Counted from the first letter of the stretch, positions 14,916 to 29,017 are shown. The stretch is 64,000 nt of DNA from Chrysomallon squamiferum (GCA_012295275.1 CM022665.1:41838652-41902651); one strand, 5' to 3'. Numbers and translations: made by a program. The notes: generated by a model not told the origin, from the sequence alone.

Positions 14916-17000
14916 GATTGTAACACATGTATGTGCTTATATATATGTACCATATATATTTGTATGTGTATGAAGTTGAGTATGTATATTAATGAAATGG
15001 TGAATATTTAACATATTTTTGATACTGAATAATTTATATTATGTCGTTGGTCTTTAACATAAAATGACAAAACTGCCAGACTGAAAGCTGCTCCTTCCTA
15101 CCAATTAGCAGCAAGCAAGGTTCTTTTCATACCCTTACCTAAACAGAAAAGAACATATATCATGACCTTTGATAAAGCAGTCGTGAACACTGTCAGGAAC
15201 GGAACAGAGTCTGATGGGAGCGCTAAAGAGAACGACTCCTGTGATGTGCTCTCTCTTGCAACACACGTACGTGCATTTGTGAACGTATGCGAGATTTTCA
15301 AAGGATGCTTCGTCCTCTCTTAGCTGTAATAAGCTAACCTTCATCAGCCTTTCCCCACTGACAGATTTTTGAGACTCTGATTAACGGATGACGACGACAA
15401 CCATCTCCAAGGATCTACTTATTTACTTTCGGAATGAACGCGAACAATTCGCACGAGACTTTACGTACGTCGCCAGAACAAGACCGCTGACAGAATCTTC
15501 CAGAAATCGTGAAATTCAATCTTCACGCCGAGCGCTTGACTTTCGTGAAAAGTGGGCTTCTGTGATTAATGGTACACGTAAGACCTCCTGTCGCCTTTCT
15601 TAACCCGTGACTACGAAACAATCAGTCTTTAACGCTAACCTCGGCATCCACGATTTTTCCAAATGTCGGAACAAAGGGAGATAATTGATGGAGACCTGTC
15701 ACGTGACTTCGAGCCAATAAATCTGATGAATTACGGTTGTTTAGACCGAAATGAAAAGATTTTAAACAGTGACTGTAGGATAATGTTGATAATGAATCAA
15801 TTTTCGCTTGTTAGGTAAGGGTATTCGCTTATTTCTTTTTACGGATAGATAATATAAGAAGTGGGAAAAAGTACTCAAACGAAACCTTGGTATTTAAATA
15901 TCCGTATATATTTTCTCTCAACTGTATGGGAAGGGACATATAAAATATTCTTATTGTAAACAGTAAGAGTAGCCAATTACTTGACGGTTTTGTTTCTTCT
16001 GACATATATTCATCATTAAAAACTAAACAAAAACAACCAAAAATATATTTGATTCCAAATACTCACTGAAAAGTGTTGTGTTGATATGTCGTGAAATATT
16101 TATTAAGTCACTGATTTAATGTTTGCTTTTTATTTCGTTTTCAGAATCTTCCAGATCCAGATTACAGCCTTTATATAAGGCACCAAAAGCTGCGACACAT
16201 GTAAAGTTTAATGTTTCCTTAATCCTAAAGCATTTTAATTAGTCATCAGTTTGTTAAAGCACGTTTGTCTAACCAGTGATGGAAAGGGACATTATGTCTT
16301 AAAGAACTCACTTGAACTGTTTCTGTCAGTAACCATTTCTTTCATATTGATTCTTCTGATGATGCTTCAGACTAATAATTTTTCTGAATGTGGGGAAAGA
16401 TGGTTTCGAGTACGTATTTTCCTGGATTTTTAAAACAGAGTTCAAGTATGGTTTTTTTTATTTTTTATTTTTTTCTTCTTCTTCTTCTTCTTTTGTTTTG
16501 TTTTTCTGTCTGGGAAAGATAATTTCAAGTGCCCATATTTCTGAATCCTAGAACGATTACTCTTTCCTCTGAATTTGTTTACTGTCGCTTACAGGATAAT
16601 CCGGATCTTGAAACAGAAATACGAAGATGAAAATAGAAGTAAAAGCTAACGTCCTGTTGATGAGACTGTAAATTATGAATATGATCATTGTCGTCGAATT
16701 ATCAAACAACGGCAAAGCTCACATAAGGATTAATAACCGTCGGTAATGATTCTCTTTAACAAAATACGGTTTAAGTTTTATTTTTATTTATTAAGTTATT
16801 TACTCTGACACCCTCCCCACCCCACCCCACCTCACCACACCCCGCCTTCCCACGGGTTACTGAATAATTCTCTATGACGGATCTCAGTATGCAATGTCAG
16901 CCGTTTTTGTTTAGAACATGTGCAAATTAGCTTATTCTATTTGTGTCCCAGTACGTGTTTATGTGTCTGGAAATAGAAGATAATCATAAAAATAGAGTAT

Positions 17001-17095
17001 GGTCGAGAAGGTTGTTGCTCTGTGGTTAAACACTCGACTGGTGAGTTGTTTATGGTGAGATCAAACCTCCGCGGTGCGCTGGTATTAATGATCAC
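17001..17095 (+). mobile_element. tRNA-derived SINE-like element
   Basis: TCTGTGGTTAAACACTCGAC resembles a polymerase III A box and GGTGAGATCAAACC a B box, with tRNA-like spacing. The 3' sequence is not tRNA-like. Family not identified. Confidence 0.5.
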
Positions 17096-17340
17096 GAAAT
17101 GAATTTCTGTCTGTGACAAAGAGTAAACAGGAAAATCACCCGCTGTTATGATGTATGTATCGTACACCGTGCAAAGGTTAAAAGAGGGATTTGTCCTTTT
17201 AAAAATTGGTCCTCGGAGAAATCCTCGCAGTACATAAGAGATTCGTAAAAGTATAAGGACAGTAATGAATAATTAAATTGATAAAATAAGCAATATTCCA
17301 TCTTTATATATTTTCTGAAAACTAATAAGTCATTTCTAAT

Positions 17341-17382
<42 letters not shown>

Positions 17383-17594
17383 GATATGTATGCGAATATT
17401 GCTAACTGTGCAACTGCAAGTCAATCGTCGAAGAACAGAAAAACAAACATGCAAACAAATAAATAAAAAAAAAAAAAAAATAAACAGACAGATAGACAGA
17501 CAGACAGATAAAAATAGATAAATTATAGATAGGTAGATAGATAATACATGCATACCATTCATGCATACGTGCGTTCATACATACACAGGTACAT

Positions 17595-17735
17595 AAATAA
17601 AAATACATACATACATACATACATGCATACATACATGCATACATACATGCATACATACATGCATACATACATACATATATACATACATACATACATACAT
17701 ACATACATACATACATACATACATACATAAATACA
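17595..17735. repeat. (CATA)n tetranucleotide array
   Basis: ACATACATACATGCAT words; regular GCATACATACAT variants every 16 bases in the first half, then uniform. Confidence 0.95.
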
Positions 17736-17935
17736 TAGACACATACGAGTTTGTCAGTATTCGGACCAAGTTTCTATTCATGTATTACTGAATCTGGGTC
17801 GCCGGTGCTGAACAGTTCGTATCAACTGTTATTACTAACAGCATAGAAATTTCGACGTTCTGATCACGTCGTTGCAAGATGCTTTTCAAATCTCAAAAAC
17901 CAACGTCTTTATAGTTCTGGATGGACTTCTATTGA

Positions 17936-17983
<48 letters not shown>

Positions 17984-19029
17984 TTGATTATTATTATTAT
18001 CCTTTTAATCTTTTTTCCTGATTTATTAGGTTAGATAAATTTTTTTGCATAAACAGAAAAGTTACCACTGCAGCCAAGAAACATTTATTTATTTATTTTG
18101 TGATATATAAAGAATTTACTTTATTTTTACACATACTAACACTTGGGTAAGCCAACAAATATGTATTATCAGATGCTAAAAAGTCACAAGCATTAGCTTA
18201 ATAAAATACAACATAAAACTGTCAGAACCGAGCTAATGAAAATCGTTTTCTTACTAAACATGAAACCCACAACCATTAAGTTAATTTAAAACATCTTAAA
18301 ATATTAAGATCCGAATCTATGAAGACTATTTCTTTTTGAACCTAAGTTTTCTTGAATTATAAAAGTACTTAATACATCAACAGAAGCAGCAGCGACAACA
18401 ACAAAATACGGTTTTCATAAACTGAGTCCTGCGCATGTCTTTATTACTCGGCAAATCGTCTAAAACATGAAAACAAGCTTCCTTTACAAATTCGGCTTTT
18501 AATATCTGAATTGATTCGATCTCATTAATTAACTGAATTGAACGTACTCGTAAGCCATCATTAATTTATAATATATAAAAAGCCGAAATCGATGAATATA
18601 ATAATCTCAGCTCTAACGGACGAAACATTTCATAGTAAACTGTCCGGTGTTTTTTTTTTTTTTTTTTTTTTTTTATCAGAAAAGCAAACAAGAAAAATTG
18701 TCCATCACTACAAATTTCAAGAGAAATTAATAAAACAACTTTTGCCACACAAAGAAGCGTTGGTTTTTGGCTTAATGAGGTGAAAAACAAACCTTTCCAC
18801 TGCTGGTTAAAGCGGTTAAGTCCACATAATCAGCTCGGATTAGAGATTAGGATGAAGCAGACACACGCAGTCGATTGGAGACGTCGCTAATGATGTTCCT
18901 TGTCGTATCCCAGCTATTAGCGTTGACGTGGTTAGTTGTACACTAATAACTCCATGTACATTTCCTAATTCACTGTTAATATTATATACTTGTAGACATA
19001 TCTATGCATGCAACCATACATGAATACAT

Positions 19030-19145
<116 letters not shown>

Positions 19146-19343
19146 ACAGACACATACAAACACATATCTACTTCATACATTTATGTACATTTTCTAATAC
19201 ACTTAATATATATTTTGTAGACATATCAAGCATATCAAGTATGCATGTATACATAAACACACACACACACACACACTTATCTATGTATGTAATGCATGTT
19301 ACGTATGCATGTATATGTATGTATGTTTGTAATGTAATGTACG

Positions 19344-19348
<5 letters not shown>

Positions 19349-19434
<86 letters not shown>
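19349..19434. repeat. (TA)n microsatellite
   Basis: About 85 bp of pure TA. Confidence 0.97.
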
Positions 19435-19437
<3 letters not shown>

Positions 19438-19929
19438 TGTATGTATGCAATGCAGGACTCGTGTGCATGAGTTTCTCTGTATTCACATAAACATACACCC
19501 AGAATTCACATAATCACCCACCCACCCACCCACCCTTATGCTACACTATCTGTTTTCATCCTTTGTTTAACATTCGGTTGATGTTTCTGAGCAAGGAAAA
19601 CATCTTGCCAGTAAACCGATACTCCTTAATCTCAGTGATTAGTAACACAATATGTCATCCTCTCGCTAATTAGCCAGACCGCACTTTACCGTCACCTTAA
19701 TTAGTTTTTCACTTTTATTATTTCTCCGTCTCGCCGCAGAACTGAAGCTTGAAGAAACGCAGATATTAAAACAGCCTCGCTGACGCACCAGATAAACCTT
19801 CTGATAACGTGACAGCAGGTATACAAGATCGCATCCCAACGGCAAGAGGTCCCTACAAATATGGCCACAAAGGATGACGTATTTAACACCAGTAAAATTT
19901 CTTTTAACATTGGTTTATTATCTGAACGA

Positions 19930-20228
19930 TCTCTCAGATCTCCAGACCTTTGGATTACTTCCTATGGGGGTACCTCAGATCAGTAGTTTGTAATAAGCGT
20001 TCTAAGACAATACAGGTCCCAAAGGATAACATAACAAGAGAAGTTGAAGATTTAAAACAAATACTTCCATGCTTGGAAATATGCAAAGGTCTGGCGTTGA
20101 ACGCGTTACAAAATGTATAGAAGTAAAAGGATGTCATGTGGAACACATATTGTACTGATAAAATGATAACTGATAAATTAAATTAAATTAAATTTATTCT
20201 GCTGTGTTTCTTTTATACACCCTCCGTA
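19930..20228 (+). pseudogene. Mariner-type transposase remnant (C-terminal part) with 3' end
   Basis: One frame reads RPLDYFLWGYLRSVVCNKRS, matching the SPDLTPLDFFLWGYLK block that carries the last catalytic Asp of mariner-like transposases. It continues with TIQVPKDNITREVEDL, then hits stops. After a shift, GCHVEHILY matches the usual C-terminus. At 20209-20228 TTTATACACCCTCCGTAT looks like the 3' terminal repeat. Frameshifts and stops show it is dead. The matching 5' terminal repeat was not found. Confidence 0.65.
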
Positions 20229-20479
20229 TTAACAGCTATCAAAGTGATGTATAGGACTGAACTTTAATTTTTATTTTTTTTTTTTTTTTACGTTGCATTA
20301 TAGCTTAGCTTGCAGGTTTTCAAGTATTTAAGATAAGGATTCCCAGTAATTCAAAAATAAGCTGAATGTGTGCACAGTCTGAAATAGAAACTTTTCAAAA
20401 TTCCAACGTTTACAGGAAAAAAGATTTCTCTTACACTGTTTGTCTTCTACTTCACAGAAAAAAAAAAAAAAAAAAAAAT

Positions 20480-21385
20480 GGTTTAGGTTAATAAACTTTC
20501 CACAGAGCTGTCTTGATTAATAACCCAAATAAATATAGATAATATTTTATAACACTGTCTTTTGTTAACTACCTGTGCGTCCGGATAAATATACTGTTAC
20601 ACATTATAACACTGTTTTGAGTTAATAAACTACACTCCCGGATAAATATACTGTTACACATTATAACACTGTTTTCAACTAATAAACTATACTCCCGGAT
20701 AAATATACTGTTACACATTATAACACTGTTTTGAGTTAATAAACTGTACTCCCGGATTACCATACTGTTATTCAATATTGTTTTTATTTAGTAACTCCTG
20801 CATCGTGATAAATATACTGTTATACATTTTAATATCTTTTTTTTACTCAATAACCTAACTCCCGTATACGTACGTGTATACTGTTACACATTGTAACTTT
20901 GTTCTCAGTTAGTAAACCTGACTCCAAATAAATGTAGATTATACTTTTATTCAGATGTAACGGCTTTGTGCAATACACCACAGTCTTGTATATTTACAGA
21001 TACACTTTTGCCAAAATATAACTACTTAGGTTAATAACCTAACCTATGGGATACATATTTGTATATTTGTATATTTGTTAAGTATTACAACTTTATTTTG
21101 AGTTATTAACCTGGACTCTCACATTAATGTAGACAAGTACTTTTATTTAGATGTAACTGTTTTGAGTTAATGACCTTGGTCCCGGACTCATATTTGAATA
21201 TAATTATATAATATAACATTGTTTTTAAATTATTAACCCAGACTCTGATACTAATGTAGCTGTACTTTTATTCAGTCTTGGATTAAATACACTAACATCC
21301 AAGATAATAAATAATATTCTTAAACATTAAAAATAGTCTTTTTTGAATTATTAACCTACACTGTGATAATTAATGTAGGTGTATA
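20480..21385. repeat. 57-bp tandem repeat array, homogeneous core with decayed flanks
   Basis: Units run CCCGGATAAATATACTGTTA, CACATTATAACACTGTTTT, GAGTTAATAAACTACACT. The CCGGA starts at 20581, 20638, 20695 and 20752 give an exact 57-bp period. From about 20760 to 21385 diverged copies continue (TTAATAACCT..., ATACTGTTA..., ACTTTTATTCAGATGTAAC) with drifting period, and one or two degraded copies precede 20581. The period is a multiple of three, which explains an apparent repetitive reading frame; no coding role is claimed. Confidence 0.88.
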
Positions 21386-22207
21386 TATGTATTCGGATGT
21401 ATCTGCAGATATACATTTAGTCAAGTGAGAACTGACTTGTGTAAACAGTCCACTCTGCTAGAGAAATACAGATATCCTGTTACACAGATATTACACTACG
21501 TTAACAGCGTGGGTTCGTCGATGTAACATCCACTACAGACCTGATTGCAACAGCTTGGTTGTGTTAGACGTTTTTTCCAACATCATCAGTCAAGCAGTGA
21601 AAAAAATCAAATATTTTATATTACTTGAATGATCAACAATAAATACAGATGCAATAATAATTAAAAAAAGGACTGAAAATTTTACATAATAATAATAATA
21701 ATGAAGATGATGATGATAACGATGATGACAATATTATTATTATTATTATTAAAATAATAATAATACAAAACAAAAAAAACAAAAACAACAACAAATATTT
21801 GTTAAAATGAAAGAAGGTGTGGTCTGAGTTTGCTCCGAATAGAAATAAGTACGAATTACAAACCAGGACGTCCCGGATAAAAATTAATTATATCCGATCA
21901 CTTCGCCACTAAATATGTCTGAGATACTCTTTTATTTAATACCATTCGTGTATTCGTGTATTTCTGTGTGTCCGTGTGTCGTGTTTTCGTATGTGTTTCT
22001 GTTTGTATATGTACTTATACCAATGTATTGCCTAAAGTGTTATTTTATATTCTGTTCAGACTTGTCGACCAACAGACGGAATTATTTTATTTATATTGCA
22101 CAGAATATTTTACCAGTAGTGGAAGATTTACGTCCCCTGCACTGTGATATATGTAACAAATCTACAAAGCTTGAGTGCTGCAAAACCCATATTTTACTTT
22201 TTTTTTT

Positions 22208-22255
<48 letters not shown>

Positions 22256-22978
22256 CAGTAGAGATGGGCAATTTCTCACTTAAATTTCCCCGACTATAAA
22301 GATTTTAACATATTAAAAGAAAGTTCCAATAAAATTCAATATCAGTACATTTTATGCCTCAGAAAAATAATTATTAGCTTGGTCGACTAAATTACATTTC
22401 GCAGATTATGATTATCAAACGATTAATAATATATTTGGGTGTTGTAATTTGTGTATGTTTGTATATAGATTTGTATGAGTTATGTGTATGTGTATATATT
22501 ACATACACGTGTATGACATGTGTGCGTGCGTGTGTGTGTGTTGTATAAAATACATCTAAAGATTGTGAAAGAGCAGATTTCAGACATTGTGCCTAGTTAG
22601 GCTGCTTGACAAGCGTTCAGACAAATTTTCCCAACAATTAAACTAAAAACAAATTCTGATAGTAAAGGCCATAGTTACAGTTTATTTAGCATAAACTTAA
22701 ATTCAGATCTGCCCATTCCTTAGTAAATTTAACTAAATGTTGAACTAAATATTAGATCATACACACAATTTAATGAGAAATATATCAGTTCTGGTTGTTG
22801 TATTAATAAACCAATGAGAGCGTTTCGGTGATGTCAATTGTGTGTATATGAAGATACGTGTGTATATGAAGATACGTACGTACGTATGTATGTATGTATT
22901 TTAGGATTTGAATATTCTCTAATTAAACTCTGCACATAGACAATATTCGGGAACGCACTGGCGCAGGAGGACAAAGTT

Positions 22979-23077
22979 CAATCACGACCTCACAAACCCC
23001 GTCAGATGCCGCTGACGAGACTCGAACGTAGGGCACCCCGCAGACGATTTTACCGTTCGGCCATCAAGACAACCTTG
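22979..23077 (-). mobile_element. tRNA-derived SINE-like element, family shared with 38958-39075
   Basis: Minus strand: GATGGCCGAACGGTAAAATC is A-box-like, GTTCGAGTCTCG is B-box-like. 23005-23025 is identical over 21 bases to 38981-39001, so the two are copies of one dispersed family. Confidence 0.6.
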
Positions 23078-23689
23078 TGAAAAAAAAGTTTGCTCAATAA
23101 CCGAGGGTAATCATCGCTTCCAACGAAGCACGCCGTTCTTTTTGTCTTTTGTCATTTTTGCGTGCATCTATTTTTGTATGTATATATGTATGTATGTATG
23201 TGTTTATGTGTGTGTGTGTGCGTGTGTGTGTTATTTTTCCTTTCCTGAGACTAAAGCCCAAACCATGAAAATAATATAAAGAAACAGACTGGGGATGTAT
23301 TTTTTTTCCCCCTCTTTAATACAACATCGCCAACATCAATAAAGGTGAAGTCTTAACAAAATCATCTCCGTACAGCACCAACGCAAACATCAAAATGTCG
23401 ATATCTGTGTTCACGTAATTAGTTTGTCGTTAAATTAAAGTGAATCAGGGAGCATGCTTTAATATATTTAATTACATTCTTTTTGTTTGTTTTTCTCGTC
23501 CATTTAGTTCCTTGTCAAGAGTCGGCAGTAACGAGGTAATGTATTAGATCTTGAGCAAACAGTTGCTAGAAATTACTGTAATTAGAGAGTTGTTATCTCT
23601 TAACTCTGAACATGATGTCCTGTTTTCATCAGACAGTGCAGGGACAATAATAGTATTAACTGATTTATTGCTCTTGCTAGTCTTTCGAA

Positions 23690-23774
23690 TTATTATTATT
23701 GTTGTTTTTGTTGTTGTTGTTGTTGTTATTGTTATTATTATTGTTATTGTTGTTATTGTTAATTATTATTGTTA

Positions 23775-23814
<40 letters not shown>

Positions 23815-23911
23815 TGTTGTTGGTGTTTTTATTGTTTTAATCGATTCAGGAAGGAAAAAAAATAACTAATCGATAAGAGATCTATATTCACACACACACA
23901 CACACACACAC

Positions 23912-23997
<86 letters not shown>
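23690..23997. repeat. (TTA/GTT)n, (CA)n and (GA)n cluster
   Basis: Trinucleotide TTA/TTG tract to about 23815, then (CA)n 23890-23911 and (GA)n 23917-23996. Confidence 0.95.
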
Positions 23998-23999
<2 letters not shown>

Positions 24000-25684
24000 A
24001 CTACATTTTATGTTGTTACAACTAAAAGGTCGGTCTGAAAGTACACATAAACCTTTCTAAATAAGTGGATTTCGTTGTACAAAAAAAAAAAAAAAAAAGA
24101 AGAAGAATATTCCTAAAGAAAAAAAAAAAAAAAAAGAAAAAGAAAGAAAGACATAAGCTTCTTACGCATAACTAAAAAAAAAAAAAAAGATTCCATATAT
24201 CTGACCTGACAACCTGAAAATTAAGAAAAAAAAAAAAATGTTTGTTTGTTTTTCAAAACCTAAACTGTATTTTACGTTTCTATTTTGTCTTCCGCTGGCA
24301 AAAAGTTTCCAAAGACTATTCATTTTCTCGACACTGGAAGAAAGCACCGAACTTAAACGAATCGTTTTCTTGTTGTTCTAAGCTTCAGATGGAAATGTGG
24401 CGGCAACTGCGCATGCTCCGTTCATTTCCTCTCCAGATTACTGTCAACTGAACAGAAAGAGGACGGAAAGCGACATATTGATGTTCAGCGGAGATACTCG
24501 GCGATCAATTTACTTTTAATTTTTGTCCTTTATATTTTATCCAGGATTACAGACTAATTATTCTGTGATATCGCCAGTTTACTGATAGCAGGGCTGAAAA
24601 TACGTGGAAACTCGTATTTGCATTACGCAAGCAAAGAATCTAGAATTATTTGTATTTGGAGAAAAAACGATGGTTAGAAAAAAAACGATAGAAAAAAAAA
24701 AAACGATAAAAAAAAACAAAAAACACCTGATCAGATTTAAAATAATATCTTTTTAAGTGTAAAATAAATAAATGAACCATTTTTTAAAACTAAAATATAA
24801 ATATAATCCGCTAAAACAAAAAACAGAATTACTACCATACACACACATACAATATTATAGCTTACATATGCGCACATAATATACACATGTTCCCACACAC
24901 AAATATATACGCACAGAAACACGCACCGACACATACACAGACACACACTCACATACAATATTATATGAAACGTGTTCAAAGAAAAAAAAAAAACCAGATC
25001 CTTAAGTGTACCCACGTATGAAAGAGGAGTTTAAGCACACTAATATCCACATTTGATCCATGATACTGTGTATGTGACTAAAATAAAACATGATACAGCT
25101 TTAAAGCCTCTTGGGTATATCATTGAATTAGCCAGAGGAATAAGCCAACACACCATAATATGCAAGAGAGTTTAAGAACAGTATCTTGGAATCGACTGAC
25201 TTTAATCTGTTTTTATGTGTCTGTTAGTGGTATAGAATTTAATAACAGAGTTCTCGTGATGTTTGGCACAGTCAAGTACACTATCAAATGTCGTCTGCTC
25301 GTGTCCAGATCTCAAGTCGTCTGCAATTGTAAATTATTTTACGTGATTACTGACAGAGGTGAAGGTAGATATGAAGGTAAATCGAATGTGTGCTCTTTTT
25401 TTTTTTCAGATAACTCCCCAACAGAGCCAGTATAAAAAATATATATAATATAAACAAATAAATGAATACGTTATTAAGTCAGTGAATAAATAATGGCAAA
25501 TCATTAATAACAACACAGTAACAATTTTATTATTATTATTACTTTTGTTGTTATTACTGTTGTAATTGTCGTCGTTATTATTTTTAAAATTGATAAAAAA
25601 AAAAAAAATGCTGTTTTTAAAATTAAAAAAAAATAAAATAAAATAAAATAAAAAATAAATAAAGAAGAAAATTTATGAAGTTAA

Positions 25685-25784
25685 GTTTCAAACCAATGAG
25701 GGGAGGGGTGAGAAATAATTCGACAAAAGCCGCAACGAGATTTGATCCTGTAACCGATCATACAACGAACCAACGCTCCACGGA
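25685..25784 (-). mobile_element. tRNA-derived SINE-like element
   Basis: On the minus strand GCGTTGGTTCGTTGTATGAT (A-box-like) is followed by GGATCAAATCTCGTTG (B-box-like) and then a non-tRNA body with TTTCTCACCCCTCCCC. The (TA)n tract at 25795 abuts its head side. Confidence 0.55.
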
Positions 25785-26243
25785 ATAAAAAATATATATA
25801 TATATATATATATGTAAGTTCTACAAAGCTGCACTCAAATATCCATATATAAATATCAGAGATGAATAGACGCGGAAAGCCAACAATGATATAATAAACT
25901 ACCTGATAATGGCTATCGGTATGAAAAGAAACTGTCACGTTTGACAAGCAAATCGATCTGAGCTTTTATAATCCTGAAATCTTCCAAGCACTCGGGTTAT
26001 ATGCAATATTCATGTCTGAAGGAAATACGAGAACACTCGCGGGAAACCGACATCAGATAAACAAAACCCATTTTCAAAATGTTTTAGTATCCGCATTGAC
26101 GAAAGTTAGCTAAACAGGACTTTGAATTCTGTCTGAAAGACAAAGAACAGGCCGCGAACGGTTTTATTAGCCAGTCTGTTTTCGAAAAAGTGCACTAAAA
26201 TGAAAGAAAAGTCACGCATGTCTGATACAAATGGACGACAGAC

Positions 26244-26342
26244 AGAAACGACGCATGCTCTGTTAATTTCATTTCCGGAATATTCATGTTCAGAGAAACG
26301 ACGCATGCTCTGTTGGTTTCATTTCCGGATTATGTTTAAACG
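26244..26342. repeat. 50-bp tandem duplication
   Basis: AGAAACGACGCATGCTCTGT begins at 26244 and again at 26294; both copies continue with TTTCATTTCCGGA. The copies differ at a few positions. Confidence 0.85.
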
Positions 26343-26500
26343 AAAGGAAACGGTGAACGGATGTCACTTTGCTGATGTTATAGCTACATAAGACACTGAG
26401 GATTAAATTCAATTTCAGTGTCTAAATGAATCGATTTATTAATGAGTATCTTGATCCTCTTTTTTTCTTTTACAGTTTAATAAACTGATACGGATACACA

Positions 26501-26659
<159 letters not shown>

Positions 26660-27939
26660 CACACATATGTACACATTCACAGACTTTAGATATTTGATTT
26701 TCTACAAAAGGTAACCGAATATATGTACTTTACATAGTTTTCAAGACAAATGTGTTTTGTTAAGCACAAGGGTTTCATTTTAATTAATATCTGAGTTACT
26801 TTAAACCAAAATGTCGCATTTAACACTAAGAAGAATAAAATGAAATTAACACACACACACACACACACGAAAATCGTCAAGATTCACTGAATGAACATTA
26901 AGTCGCTTAGTCTCAGAATTTGACTCTGAACTGCATAACAAAATTTAGTTTCATTTTGGAAATATATAAATTATATATTCCGCAGGGATGAACAGATTTT
27001 AAAATTCAGGTTATGGCTAAATATTATTTGATTTAATGCAACAGTAATGTCAATAAGCATTATTTTCGTCATCTCAGTTATATATTCTGATAGTTTCCAT
27101 TATGGTTCCCTAGAAAATAACTTTTTTTTTTTAACTTATAAAAAGGACAATGTATTAATTTAATAAACAATTTTTAAAGCTGAGTCCAAAATATAACGAT
27201 TTTCATATGTATATATGTGGGTGTGTTTTTGTTTCAGTTTGTGGGTGTGTGTCTATGTGTGTGTCAAGAATAAACAATCCAGTAAGTGTGACGATCCTTT
27301 GACATATTCAGTTCATTCTTCTCTATTGTCTGTTACAAGACAAAAATTTCCATTTGGCTGCTTTGCGAAACCAATTTACATGAAGACTCACGAAAGACCT
27401 GCAGAAAACTACGACAGTGTCACTTTCATGTCATACTGTGTTCATTCGTATTAAATTAACACGCTTAAATGACTTAATAACCATTGTTTAGCAATGGGAA
27501 TCTATTACATTTGTTATTCACGAATGTCATCATTCATAATTTCACCACCTACGCTGACATGGAATACCAAATATCAACTGATTTCCTTAAAATGAATACA
27601 ACTGCTTTGGCCAGAACTCTTCGGAAGTTCTCCCCGATGGAAACATGATAAAAAAAAAAAAAAAATACACCCACTCACAGAAAGGGAATCATAATTAAAG
27701 TGATCTGATAACAGAGGACTGCTGAAGTCTTCGATGGCCGGTTGTGCTTCCCATGAGTTATAACACAGTGTTCAACAAAAAAAGCCTTGACCAAAACATT
27801 ATGTCTGGGCGCAACTCAGACAAGAATCATAGCAAGTGATATACAGATACGCAAATCGATGCAGTGCTTTTAGGCTTTCAGATCAGATCATTTAGTACAA
27901 ACGTACATATGCAATATTCACGTCTCTGGCAGACGTAAA

Positions 27940-28197
27940 GTGTCCCAGAATAGCGAGACATCAGAGGCGTCAAGCTATTTACATTATAATACCCGGCAAT
28001 TACCCTTTCTGCTAGAGACAAAGAGCCAAACGTTCTTAAGTATTCTTCTCAGAAGTACAATCAGACTGAAGACTTTTGATGATAACAGTTACCAAGTACT
28101 CAGGCCAGATGTAGATATGACAAGTCTTTACGCTATGAGAGGAAGCAGCGAACCTGATTCCAAGTCTGACACAGAACACCATGATGTTAACAAGTGA
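27940..28197 (+). CDS. Unrecognised open frame, about 85 codons (doubtful)
   Basis: Non-repetitive frame ending MTSLYAMRGSSEPDSKSDTE...DVNK and TGA. It has no ATG near its start (the first codon is GTG), but AAAG precedes it and could be a splice acceptor, so it might be a terminal exon. The hydrophilic tail looks protein-like. I recognise no family, and chance open frames of this length are expected in 64 kb. Confidence 0.15.
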   Translation: MSQNSETSEASSYLHYNTRQLPFLLETKSQTFLSILLRSTIRLKTFDDNSYQVLRPDVDMTSLYAMRGSSEPDSKSDTEHHDVNK

Positions 28198-29017
28198 AAC
28201 AGGACGCACATTCAGACTGCAAAGAAATAAGCTAAGAAATCTTTATTGGCAATAATTAAAAGTAATAGATATTACAAATTAAATTAAATTTTAAGAGTTG
28301 CCTTCAGATCTCGAAGACTTAAAGTTGTTTAGGCATACACAGAGAGTGAAAAAACTGAACTGAAATTTGATAAAAAAAAAAAAAAAAAAAAATCCTTTCG
28401 GTAGACGAGACCCTTAGTGATAGTTATTTCTTTTCTTTTCTTCGTCTTCTTGCTTTTTTCATATATGATAGTTAGACTGTGCTGGTACTTTTTATTTTGA
28501 AAAGTCAAAGACGAACGATCTAACCCATGAACTTGAGATCAACACAAAACGCGTTATTTTTCATACACTTTGTCGGTGCATTCGGTCTCGTTACTTAGAA
28601 ATAATGCAATATAACGTTGAACCCATTAAATCTCAACACGTTTTATTTTAATTGCCTTTGTATTGAGACAATTCAGGAGAACCATCACCGAAGCTAATTA
28701 TTTAATAACCTCCGATATATACCTTATTGACACACTGTTATTAGACCCTTTATAGACATACGATGGTGATTCAGTGCTGAAAGCTTCTTGTATTGACAAA
28801 AGTGTAGACTGTAAATTACTACATATCGTCTACTCCAAACATATACTGGAGCTATGGGCTTTTTACGAAATTAATTTACGTCACGAATGGCTGCAAGCAA
28901 AGTGCACGAGACTACCGTGTTTGCAAGCACGTGTCTGATTGGCTAGACAAGATGTGATTACGAGGTTAATATGGCGACAGGAAGCAAACTAAGGCAGCAA
29001 ACCAACCACTATCAATT

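Noticed and set aside
15098-15344. Overlapping ~68-codon minus-strand frames
   Set aside because: Composition is not clearly coding, no family was recognised and there are no splice partners; probably unique non-coding DNA.
20569-20775. Repetitive 68-residue open frame on the minus strand
   Set aside because: Its 19-residue periodicity comes from the 57-bp tandem unit. The frame is lost in the flanking diverged copies, so no coding role is supported.
20480-21385. CRISPR-like array
   Set aside because: Units are contiguous with no unique spacers, the context is eukaryotic, and no cas genes are present.
26106-26391. Open frames over the 50-bp duplication
   Set aside because: Both strands are open by chance; the duplication itself explains the repeated peptide words.
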